Of a stretch of DNA of 15,430 nucleotides, positions 1 to 6,133 are shown one piece after another (the stretch's first letter is position 1; every line of letters starts with the position of its first letter). Where the stretch lies: assembly GCA_021781255.1 (NCBI GenBank), contig JAJXXG010000884.1, forward strand, positions 1-15,430, written 5' to 3'. A program made the translations under genes and the position numbers. Below the pieces are notes generated by a model, which had not been told where the DNA came from, made no database searches, and worked only from the letters and a program-made list of their open reading frames with translations. Source of the stretch: Acidobacteriota bacterium. GTDB taxonomy: Bacteria > Acidobacteriota > Terriglobia > Terriglobales > Acidobacteriaceae.

Positions 1-87
1 GACGCCATGCACCGTGGCGAAGACGGTGGCCCATGCGGCAGCCGAGACGAACAGCGTGCAGGCGAACACCAATCGGAAGAGACGCAT
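1..87 (-). CDS. Probable TonB-dependent receptor, N-terminal fragment (runs off left edge)
   Basis: Only the first 29 codons are in the window; the rest lies beyond base 1. They encode a clear export signal: basic start MRLFR, hydrophobic core LVFACTLFVSAAA, and a likely signal peptidase I site at AWA|T. The mature start, TVFATVHGV, resembles the opening strand of the carboxypeptidase-regulatory-like domain that precedes the plug and barrel in acidobacterial TonB-dependent receptors. An AAAAGG Shine-Dalgarno sits at 93-98, five bases before the ATG at 85-87. The gene lies 132 bases downstream of a small exported Cys/His-rich protein on the same strand and may be cotranscribed with it. If the family call is right, the product is an outer-membrane transporter of unknown substrate. 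The signal peptide and start are seen directly. The family rests on fewer than ten mature residues, so another exported beta-domain protein remains possible. Confidence 0.55.
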   Translation of the reverse strand, partial: MRLFRLVFACTLFVSAAAWATVFATVHGV

Positions 88-92
88 CGGTA

Positions 93-98
93 CCTTTT
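93..98 (-). promoter_or_regulatory. Ribosome binding site of the left-edge exported protein
   Basis: AAAAGG on the minus strand, five bases before the ATG at 87. It is the main support for this short partial gene being translated from that start. Confidence 0.5.
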
Positions 99-219
99 CA
101 AGACACGGCAAAGGTGAAGCGTGCACCGCAGGCCGCGCCGGCTCAGGCAGCAGCGATCTGTGCAATGCAATGGAGGGGTCGCGTCGCCGACATAGGAACG
201 GCGCGGACTTTACAGGTTT

Positions 220-609
220 TCAGAGGGAGATGCGATTGGGAGGGCCGCGGCCTGCGCAGCAATCAAAGGTGCGACTGGGCGCCGCTGCGCGATGCCGAAG
301 AGCGGAGAGTATCTGCACCGCGAGACTCGGCGACGCTGGTGCGGCGCCTACAAGTGCGTGGCCCACTCCAGGGCTTGCAACGGCGCCGCCGGGATACTTT
401 GGGCAGTGCGACGGGGCGGTGAAAGCCGGTGTAGAGTCCGATGCGGGCCCGACCATCTGCGACCGCATGGCGTCCGACATGGCGCAGCGATGCACACCGT
501 GGCGGCGACAGCAGGCGGGCAGGCGCGACTCATCGCTGGCCTGCAGGGTCGCCGTGAGCGGACCCAGGCCAAATAAGAGAATCAGCAGGCTGGCAAGGCT
601 GCGTCGCAT
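220..609 (-). CDS. Small exported Cys/His-rich protein of unknown function
   Basis: This 129-residue protein has a typical signal peptide: MRRSL, then the hydrophobic stretch ASLLILLFGLGPLTATL, with likely cleavage after LQA. Directly after the cleavage site comes a conserved-looking motif, LPACCRRHGVHRCAM, rich in Cys and His. A later Cys follows in SHCPKYPG and a final pair in FDCCAG. The middle and end are rich in Pro, Ala and Ser with no recognisable fold. Similar short exported proteins with a PACCRR.G.H.C block are, from memory, common in Acidobacteriota and uncharacterised. The Cys/His spacing suggests metal binding or disulfide formation in the periplasm, which is inference only. The ATG at 607-609 has no good Shine-Dalgarno (only ACAGG directly against it), but the signal peptide begins exactly there. 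A probable TonB-dependent receptor follows downstream on the same strand, and hom is divergent upstream. Confidence 0.7.
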   Translation of the reverse strand: MRRSLASLLILLFGLGPLTATLQASDESRLPACCRRHGVHRCAMSDAMRSQMVGPASDSTPAFTAPSHCPKYPGGAVASPGVGHALVGAAPASPSLAVQILSALRHRAAAPSRTFDCCAGRGPPNRISL

Positions 610-713
610 CCTGTTTTGATGCTACATGAGTGCGCCACGCACATGCGCGCAGCCCGTCTTCGCGCGGCCTTTCAGGTATCATCGGGTTATTGCACGTATC
701 CAGCTTGAAACAC

Positions 714-718
714 GAGGA
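714..718 (+). promoter_or_regulatory. Ribosome binding site fixing the hom GTG start
   Basis: GAGGA lies seven bases before the GTG at 726-728. The reading frame stays open back to an ATG at 630, but that start has no comparable signal and would add 32 residues that look unlike a homoserine dehydrogenase. The site therefore decides the start. Confidence 0.75.
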
Positions 719-725
719 ACTCCCG

Positions 726-2024
726 GTGCCTGATGAGAAAGTTTCCCCAGCGGCCACGAAAATCACTGTGCAGGAGGCTCGCCCGGAGCGGCCGTTGCGG
801 ATTGCATTGTTTGGATTTGGTACTGTGGGCAGTTCTGTTGCGAAGATTCTTGTCGAGTCAAAGCCGGACGGGCTCGAGCTCGCGCACATCTTCAACCGCG
901 ATGTGGCGCGCAAGCGAGTGGACTGGGTTCCCGCCTCTGTCAACTGGAGCGAAGACGCCGATGCCGTGCTGGCATCTGATGCCGATGTGGTGGTGGAACT
1001 GGCCGGCGGCCTAGACCCGGCAGGGGACTGGGTCCGCCGCGCACTGGAAGCCGGAAAAAGCGTCGTCACTGCCAACAAAAAGCTCATTGCCTATCACGGT
1101 GTGGAGCTGGAGCGGCTGGCGGCAGCCCAAGGCGGCCACCTGAAGTACGGCGCGGCTGTGGCAGGCGGCATTCCGGTGATTCCGGGCCTGGAGCAGGGCC
1201 TGGCCGGCGACCGCATCCTGCGCATGGAAGGCATTCTGAACGGGACCTGCAACTTCATTCTGAGCAGGATGGAAGAGGGCGCGGAGTATGCCGCGGTGTT
1301 GGCGACTGCGCAGGCCAAGGGCTATGCGGAGGCGGACCCGACCGAGGACGTCGGCGGCTTTGATGCGCGCGCCAAGCTGGCCATTCTCATGCGGCTGGCG
1401 ATGCGCGTGGTGGTGGACCCCGAGGAGATTGTGCCCAAACCTATCACGGCGGTGGCGGCCGTGGACTTTAGTTACGCCCGCGATCTGGGTTGCACAATTC
1501 GCCAGGTGGCGCGTGCCGAGGAAACAGGCGGAGTGGTGGCTGCGACGGTAGGACCCATGCTCGTGGATCTGCGTTCTCCGCTGGCGTGGTCGCGCGGCAC
1601 AGAGAACATGGTGATTCTCACCGGGCACTACGGCGGTGACGTGGTGTTCTCCGGCCACGGCGCCGGCGGGCATCCCACCGCGGTGGCCGTGGTCAGCGAC
1701 TTGCTGGCACTGGCGCACGGCTCGCGCCGCGTTGCCATACCTTCAGTTCCGGCGCGCGTTGGCGCGGAGTTCGAGGTGCCGCATTACATCCGTTTTCTGG
1801 TGGCGGACCGGCCAGGTATTGTGGCGGAGATTACGGGTGCGCTGGCCAGGGAGCGCATCAACATTCGCGCCATTGTGCAGAAGCCCGGCTATCCCGCAAG
1901 CGCATTGCCGTTTGTGGTGACCGTGGAGCCGTGCAAGTCGTCGGCGCTGAAGCGGGCGCTGGCCAGCATTGGGAAGATGGATTGCCTGCTGGAGCAGCCC
2001 CTGGATCTGCAAATGCTGGAATAG
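726..2024 (+). CDS. hom: Homoserine dehydrogenase with C-terminal ACT domain
   Basis: Catalyses NAD(P)H-dependent reduction of aspartate semialdehyde to homoserine, the branch to threonine and methionine, in the cytoplasm. From the GTG start it is 432 residues, normal for the monofunctional bacterial enzyme. The Rossmann motif is GFGTVGSS (about residues 30-37). ANKKL follows at 116-120. The substrate domain has GILNGTCNFIL (NGT from residue 172) and GYAEADPTEDVGGFDARAK (199-217). E202, D213 and K217 keep the spacing of yeast E208, D219 and catalytic K223. Residues from about 350 form an ACT domain (FLVADRPGIVAEITGALA), the usual site of amino-acid feedback control. No aspartokinase is fused. 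A small zinc-binding-type protein follows 46 bases downstream and may share the transcript. The leader shows no T-box, riboswitch or attenuator that I can recognise. Confidence 0.95.
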   Translation: MPDEKVSPAATKITVQEARPERPLRIALFGFGTVGSSVAKILVESKPDGLELAHIFNRDVARKRVDWVPASVNWSEDADAVLASDADVVVELAGGLDPAGDWVRRALEAGKSVVTANKKLIAYHGVELERLAAAQGGHLKYGAAVAGGIPVIPGLEQGLAGDRILRMEGILNGTCNFILSRMEEGAEYAAVLATAQAKGYAEADPTEDVGGFDARAKLAILMRLAMRVVVDPEEIVPKPITAVAAVDFSYARDLGCTIRQVARAEETGGVVAATVGPMLVDLRSPLAWSRGTENMVILTGHYGGDVVFSGHGAGGHPTAVAVVSDLLALAHGSRRVAIPSVPARVGAEFEVPHYIRFLVADRPGIVAEITGALARERINIRAIVQKPGYPASALPFVVTVEPCKSSALKRALASIGKMDCLLEQPLDLQMLE

Positions 2025-2058
2025 GAAGCCGGGTCAGACAAGGTGCGGACGCGCATGC

Positions 2059-2064
2059 GGAGGT
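2059..2064 (+). promoter_or_regulatory. Ribosome binding site fixing the GTG start of the small zinc-binding protein
   Basis: GGAGGT lies six bases before the GTG at 2071-2073. It supports a separate 68-residue protein rather than the longer frame that reads back into hom from 1969. Confidence 0.75.
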
Positions 2065-2070
2065 CAATCG

Positions 2071-2277
2071 GTGATAGATACGATCTATCGGTGTGAGATT
2101 TGCGGTGAAGAGAGCGATGATCCGGTGCGGTGGATCGTGATCCATTGCAGCAATACACAGTTGACGGTGTTCAAGTGGACGAAGGAGGCCGCCGTTGCTC
2201 CTCAGGCGCGCCACTACTGCGGCGAAGCGCACGCTCAGGTTTACATCAGCCGCTGGTTTCAGTCGTACTGCGGCTGA
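2071..2277 (+). CDS. Small probable zinc-binding protein of unknown function
   Basis: A 68-residue cytoplasmic protein starting at GTG behind a strong Shine-Dalgarno. It begins VIDTIYRCEICGEES, giving a Cys-X2-Cys knuckle (C8, C11). It ends with HYCGEAHAQVYISRWF, giving a Cys-X3-His pair (C50, H54). The two pairs, about 40 residues apart, are spaced as in zinc-ribbon or treble-clef proteins. There is also an HC pair at 25-26 and a terminal YCG. It has no signal peptide or membrane segment. I do not recognise a named family. From memory, similar short CEICG...YCG proteins occur as hypotheticals in Acidobacteriota. It is 46 bases after hom on the same strand, so cotranscription is plausible, but nothing links it to amino-acid synthesis. 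Zinc binding is inferred from residue spacing alone. It converges on the LacI gene with a nine-base gap. Confidence 0.7.
   Translation: MIDTIYRCEICGEESDDPVRWIVIHCSNTQLTVFKWTKEAAVAPQARHYCGEAHAQVYISRWFQSYCG
2246..2277 (+). terminator. Possible hairpin terminator between convergent genes
   Basis: TCAGCCGC at 2246-2253 is an exact inverted repeat of GCGGCTGA at 2270-2277, giving an 8-bp GC-rich stem with a 16-base loop. The right arm includes the stop codon of the small zinc-binding protein. No T tract follows on either strand, so it is not a classical intrinsic terminator. It may serve both converging genes or may be chance in GC-rich coding DNA. Confidence 0.3.
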
Positions 2278-2286
2278 GGCGGTGCA

Positions 2287-3363
2287 TCAGCTCCGGGCGG
2301 CCGACGCGGGGCCGGTCGACTCGCGGACGACGAGCTCGGGCGTCATCATGACTTCCGCGGGGTGCCCGTCGGCTTGCCCGCTGATTCGCTCCAGCAGCAC
2401 CTGCGCACCCCGCTGACCCATTTCAAACAAGGGCTGTCGCACGGTGGTGAGAGAAGGAGTGTAGTAGGCCGCGGAAAGAATATCGTCAAAACCTACAACG
2501 GAGACATCGCCGGGGACCGAGAGTCCGGCATCCTTGAGCGCGCGGATGGCGCCGATCGCGGCAATGTCGTTGAAGCAGAAGATGGCTGTAAAGTCGCGGG
2601 CCTTTTCGAGGAGCACCTGCATCGACTTGTAGCCAATTTCAGGGGCCATGGGGTGATAGCCGGCCTTCATAGACCAGCTTGCCGTATCAATGCGGGTCAC
2701 GTGCGCTGTGTCGATGCGCAGCCCCATCTCGCGCGCCACCTGCTGAATGCTTTCCCAGCGGTAGTCCGAGTCGGGAATCGCCTTCGGTCCGCGCATAAAG
2801 GCGATACGGCGGTGGCCGAGCTGATAGAGGTGCTTGAGTGCCTGCTCCACCGCGCTGTGGTGATCGAGCACGATGTTGGTGACATTCTCCGCCGCGCTGT
2901 GGGCTGAGATGGCCACCACGGGCACCGGCACGGCAATTTGGTCTGCGGGAGTATTCAGCAGCAGAAAACCGTCCACGGCGCGCTCCACCAACATGCGTGG
3001 ATACTGCTCGATCAACTCACGCTTCCAGTCGTGGCAGGCGGTGAAGTAGAAGTAGTGCGCGCGGCTAAGCTCCTGCACCACGCCGCTCATCACGCGGGTA
3101 AAGTAGCCCTCGCTCAAATCCGGGGCGAGCACGCCCACGCTCATCGAGCGGCTCTGCCGAAGAGAGCGGGCAAAGTAGTTGGGCCGGTAGTTCAGCCGCG
3201 CCGCCGCCTCAGTGACGCGATTGCGCGTCTCCTGCGGAATGGATTTGGCCGATGGCGAGTTGTTCAGAACCAGTGATACCGTGGTCTGCGAAAGCTCAAG
3301 ATGCTCGGCCAGCATTCTCAGGTTGACATGTCCCGGTGGCGTCGAACCCTTTCCCTTTGCCAT
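2287..3363 (-). CDS. LacI-family transcriptional repressor
   Basis: A sugar-responsive DNA-binding regulator, 358 residues from the chosen ATG (normal is 330-360). The helix-turn-helix spans about residues 15-34 (LRMLAEHLELSQTTVSLVLN). The hinge region follows (RLNYRPNYFARSLRQSRS). The periplasmic-binding-protein-like effector domain starts at VGVLAPDL and includes LGHRRIAFMRGP, FCFNDIAAIGAIRALKDAG, VPGDVSVVGFDD and LTTVRQP, all family hallmarks. The start at 3363 places the HTH about 14 residues in. It lacks a clear Shine-Dalgarno, as does the longer alternative at 3423, so the start is not certain. The gene lies 125 bases downstream of the GH78 glycosidase on the same strand, which suggests control of that gene and itself. 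The effector sugar cannot be read from the sequence. Confidence 0.92.
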   Translation of the reverse strand: MAKGKGSTPPGHVNLRMLAEHLELSQTTVSLVLNNSPSAKSIPQETRNRVTEAAARLNYRPNYFARSLRQSRSMSVGVLAPDLSEGYFTRVMSGVVQELSRAHYFYFTACHDWKRELIEQYPRMLVERAVDGFLLLNTPADQIAVPVPVVAISAHSAAENVTNIVLDHHSAVEQALKHLYQLGHRRIAFMRGPKAIPDSDYRWESIQQVAREMGLRIDTAHVTRIDTASWSMKAGYHPMAPEIGYKSMQVLLEKARDFTAIFCFNDIAAIGAIRALKDAGLSVPGDVSVVGFDDILSAAYYTPSLTTVRQPLFEMGQRGAQVLLERISGQADGHPAEVMMTPELVVRESTGPASAARS

Positions 3364-3373
3364 GATTGGAGTT

Positions 3374-3387
3374 GTAACACGTTTATC
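3374..3387. promoter_or_regulatory. Candidate LacI-type operator (imperfect palindrome)
   Basis: GTAACACGTTTATC is an imperfect palindrome (8 of 14 positions) around a central ACGT, 10 bases before the LacI start codon. LacI-family operators are usually palindromes with a central CG pair, so autoregulation is plausible. The symmetry is weak and no second copy was found upstream of the GH78 gene. Confidence 0.25.
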
Positions 3388-3394
3388 CGGGATC

Positions 3395-3412
3395 GGGAAA
3401 CAGGGTTTTCCC
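3395..3412. repeat. Inverted repeat upstream of the LacI gene
   Basis: GGGAAA (3395-3400) and TTTCCC (3407-3412) form a perfect 6-bp inverted repeat with a six-base spacer, 31 bases before the regulator's start. GGGAAAC followed by GGGTTT recurs at 3443-3461, 48 bases further upstream. This may be a pair of operator half-sites. An LacI-type central CG is absent from the 3395 element, so the binding protein is open. Confidence 0.4.
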
Positions 3413-3488
3413 ACGGTGTACATCGATTTGCCAGGGCGGCGCGGGAAACGGAACGGGGTTTGTTGGCCAGCCCCGGAACAGAGCGCCT

Positions 3489-5879
3489 TTACCGGGCCCG
3501 GATGCGGTTGACTCCTGGCTTGAGCGGCCAGCTTTGCCCTTGAAAGACGAAAGTGCCGGTCAGGCTGCCGGGCAGAGTTACCGTCGCGTCCAGGTCGCTT
3601 GCGTGTTTCTTGTAGTCCACCTCGATCATGCCTTCAGGGTGCGGAAAGCTGGCCTTGAGCGCCGGCAGCGAGCCCAGGTGCGGAGCAACGCGCACGGTGG
3701 CAAAGCCGGGGCTGGCCGGTTGGATGCCCGCGACGAGGGTGAGCATGTCGTAGATGGGATGTGCCGACCATGCGTGGGAATCCGAGCGCGTGTCGCCGGG
3801 AACCTCAGGCCATGTGCTGAAATGCAGCGGCAGCAGTTTGCGCCATGGTTCGATGGAGGCAAGATACTCGTCCGCCATGCCGGCATGGTCCAGAGCCCGC
3901 GCCAGATAGAAGCGGAAATAGTACGAGGCGCTCATCACACCGGCAGGAGTGGTGCCGGGCTCGATCGCGAGCATCTGACGCAGGACTGTCGGCTGAAGGT
4001 CTTTGGGAATGACGTCGTAGAGAACGCCGAGAATGTTGGCCTGCTGGCTGAAGATTTTCCGGTCGGGATTGTCGGCTAGCAGGCCCCGCGCAGAGCTCCA
4101 GCACCTGTCATAGATTCCGCTGCGCACATGCGCCGAGAGGGATCTGTCTCGCTCGGCAACGACGGGATCGCCCAGGCTCTGCTCCAGTTCGGCCGCGTCG
4201 TTCAGAGCGCCCAGGTATTCGAGCGTCGTCATGCAGGACTCGCCCTGCGCGTCATAGGTGGGGATTTCGCCGGAAGAGACCCAGTCAATAAAGCTCCACC
4301 AGGGCAACTTTTCAAGCAGGCCGTCCGGTCGCTGATGGGTTGCAAACCAGCCCAGTACCGCGCGGGTACCGGGTAGCGAGGCACGCACCGGAGCCGGGTC
4401 AGGACGGTACATCCAGGCATCGTGCAACATACCAATCCAAAGAAGGGAGAACGGCGGGATAGTTTGGGGCAGGGAACTGGGATAGCGGCTCCGCGTCAGT
4501 CCTTCCGGGATGCGAGAGTCGTCAAAAGCGCGGAGCGCCTGGGTGGCGAGGCGATCGTCGCCGGCCACGACGTAGGAGATGAGCGCCTGGATGCGCGTGT
4601 CGCCGACATACTGCAGTTGCTCGTAGTAGGGCGTGTCCATGTAGGTCTCATGGGCATCCAGGCGAGCCGTGCGCCAGCTGATCTGCCAGATCTGGTCCAG
4701 GTCGGGGTCGCCGGATTTGAAGCTGGCGCGTTCAACGAAGGGGTACGCAGAGAACTGCGCGGTGAGCGATTCGAGGGTGAGTGGAGAATCGCCGGTCTGG
4801 ATATCGAGGTCGAGATAGCGCCAGGCGCGCCACCAGAGCGGCTCAAAGGTCCGATGTGCGCCACCGTCGGGCAGGAATTCGTCGCGCAGGCCGAGCGCGT
4901 CGCGATCCCCCACCTCGTTGCGGTCGCCCTTGTGCTTTTCCTTGTCGTAGAGTGCCTCAGAATACGTAAGCCATATCTGCGCGCCCTTGCCGCCGGAGAC
5001 GGTGAGCTGCGGATAGCCGGTAGTGAGCGCTGCCCGATCCAGAAGAATGTGTACATGGCTTCCGGCAGGAACTGTGACGGCGGAGGCGGGGAAGATTTGC
5101 ATGCTGGTGGAGCTCGCCCTTACAACCCGGCCTGTATCCGTGGGGCTGTACTCCATGTGCGGCAACATGTCGGGCACAAGGCCCCAGGGGTTGTCACCGG
5201 TCACTTCCGCGGAGTGTGCCTGGTTTGCATCGCCGTAGATACTGTCGCGCATGGGCGAGGCAACGGGAACCCAGGCGGGCCCGTTTGCATTGGGCAGGTT
5301 GGAGGCCCAATCATAATGAGCTGCGTCGATCACTTCACCCGGGCCCGCGGCCATGTAGGTCTTAAGCGTGACCGAGTCACGGCCGAGGGGGCGCTGTCCA
5401 GGGTCCTGTTCAACGAGCCAGCCCTCCGGCGTGCTGATGGAACTGTTCCCACTGGCTTCACTCTCCAGCAGAAAGGCGGTCCGGTCGCTCATCTGGGCGA
5501 TGGGCGCGTAGATGGCCCAGTTCCACACGGTTGCGGTAATCAGGTTCTGCCCGGCCTTGAGCAACGGGGCAAGATCAAAGCGCTCATAGCGCCAATGGGT
5601 CAGGTCACCGCGCGCCGGTCCGTCGCCCGCGCGGCGCCCGTTGACGAAAAGAACGAAGCGATTGTCGCCGCTCACGCGAACAATGTAGCTTGGGGGAACT
5701 GCGGCGAGGTCAAGCGAGCGCCGGAAGTGCAGAACCAGCGGCTCGCGCAAAGGGGCCGTAGGATGGGTGACCCACGCGGCCTTCCATTCTCGTTGCGGCG
5801 AGTCCGGCGCCTGGGTGCTTTGTGCCGGAAGCGAAAGAGAAGAAACGACAAGGGCGATGGAGACGAGCAGTTTGCGCAT
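3489..5879 (-). CDS. Exported GH78 alpha-L-rhamnosidase-type glycoside hydrolase
   Basis: A 796-residue secreted enzyme predicted to release terminal alpha-L-rhamnose from glycans or glycosides by an inverting mechanism. It has a signal peptide (MRKLLVSIALVVSSLSLPAQS). A beta-rich N-terminal part follows, with a sugar-binding-like stretch (FVLFVNGRRAGDG), then the (alpha/alpha)6 barrel from about residue 390. The active-site block DTPYYEQLQYVGD has D415, E420 and D427. These keep the 0/+5/+12 spacing of D567, E572 and D579 of Bacillus BsRhaB, where E572 is the general acid. The likely general base is E692 in HFSTWPEVPG, before SDSHAWSAHP. A C-terminal beta domain ends the protein. The canonical DCPQRDER form is replaced, so this is a divergent GH78 branch and activity on another sugar is possible. 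Only a weak GGACGGA lies before the ATG. The LacI gene follows downstream on the same strand. Confidence 0.85.
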   Translation of the reverse strand: MRKLLVSIALVVSSLSLPAQSTQAPDSPQREWKAAWVTHPTAPLREPLVLHFRRSLDLAAVPPSYIVRVSGDNRFVLFVNGRRAGDGPARGDLTHWRYERFDLAPLLKAGQNLITATVWNWAIYAPIAQMSDRTAFLLESEASGNSSISTPEGWLVEQDPGQRPLGRDSVTLKTYMAAGPGEVIDAAHYDWASNLPNANGPAWVPVASPMRDSIYGDANQAHSAEVTGDNPWGLVPDMLPHMEYSPTDTGRVVRASSTSMQIFPASAVTVPAGSHVHILLDRAALTTGYPQLTVSGGKGAQIWLTYSEALYDKEKHKGDRNEVGDRDALGLRDEFLPDGGAHRTFEPLWWRAWRYLDLDIQTGDSPLTLESLTAQFSAYPFVERASFKSGDPDLDQIWQISWRTARLDAHETYMDTPYYEQLQYVGDTRIQALISYVVAGDDRLATQALRAFDDSRIPEGLTRSRYPSSLPQTIPPFSLLWIGMLHDAWMYRPDPAPVRASLPGTRAVLGWFATHQRPDGLLEKLPWWSFIDWVSSGEIPTYDAQGESCMTTLEYLGALNDAAELEQSLGDPVVAERDRSLSAHVRSGIYDRCWSSARGLLADNPDRKIFSQQANILGVLYDVIPKDLQPTVLRQMLAIEPGTTPAGVMSASYYFRFYLARALDHAGMADEYLASIEPWRKLLPLHFSTWPEVPGDTRSDSHAWSAHPIYDMLTLVAGIQPASPGFATVRVAPHLGSLPALKASFPHPEGMIEVDYKKHASDLDATVTLPGSLTGTFVFQGQSWPLKPGVNRIRAR

Positions 5880-6127
5880 GATTTTCGGTCCGTCCGAAGT
5901 CAGTTTTCCAGCTTACCGGATTCCTGCAAACCAATGGGGAAAAAATTTATGAATGCGCTAGAAGCAGGCTCCGTCTGCGCAGAAGGGAGTCGCCTGAAGG
6001 AATTGGGCCGGGCCAGCCAGCTAGCGCGGCAAGCGTCACGGGGAGCAATTGACCTGATTTTCGCAGTCTATGAGATTGATTTTGCAGCGCTGTAACCTCC
6101 CGTTCATATTCCACGGTTAGCCTGTTA
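5880..6127. other. Divergent intergenic region between the GH78 gene and pstC
   Basis: This is the longest gene-free stretch in the window. Its right end carries the candidate Pho box. The left part must hold the GH78 promoter, but I see no convincing -35/-10 pair there. A 48-codon frame at 5949-6095 is discussed under rejected items. Confidence 0.6.
6090..6107 (+). promoter_or_regulatory. Candidate Pho box (PhoB binding site) of the pst operon
   Basis: CTGTAAC (6090-6096) and CGTTCAT (6101-6107) are two 7-base direct repeats separated by four bases. Each matches the enterobacterial CTGTCAT half-site at five of seven positions in the standard 7-4-7 arrangement. The site lies 20-26 bases before the possible pstC start codons, so the transcript leader would be very short. 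PhoB control of pst genes is established in many bacteria. Here it rests on this match and on position. Confidence 0.5.
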
Positions 6128-6133
6128 GTGGTG

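Noticed and set aside
14..619. Plus-strand frames of 201 and 129 codons over the left-edge genes
   Set aside because: Arg/Ala-rich translations without motifs, antisense to two minus-strand genes that both have clear signal peptides.
645..682. Possible hom promoter (TATCAT at 677-682) and a GCGCG/CGCGC hairpin upstream
   Set aside because: No acceptable -35 element at the right distance, and the hairpin is pure GC repeat without a T tract or leader peptide, so neither a promoter nor an attenuator can be supported.
630..725. N-terminal extension of hom from the ATG at 630
   Set aside because: The extra 32 residues do not resemble the family, while the GTG at 726 has a well-placed GAGGA.
1011..1718. 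A 235-codon minus-strand frame inside hom
   Set aside because: His/Arg-rich antisense translation of conserved homoserine dehydrogenase codons; no start signal.
4422..6095. A 557-codon plus-strand frame opposite the GH78 gene
   Set aside because: Low-complexity Gly/Arg/Val-rich translation with no domain or Shine-Dalgarno. It is antisense to a well-supported enzyme and extends into the pst promoter region; long shadow frames are expected in GC-rich coding DNA.
5949..6095. A possible 48-residue peptide (starting MNALEAGS) between the GH78 gene and pstC
   Set aside because: It has a GGGGA eight bases upstream, but no recognisable fold, mixed codon use, and its stop codon lies inside the candidate Pho box. 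The Pho box reading explains the region better.
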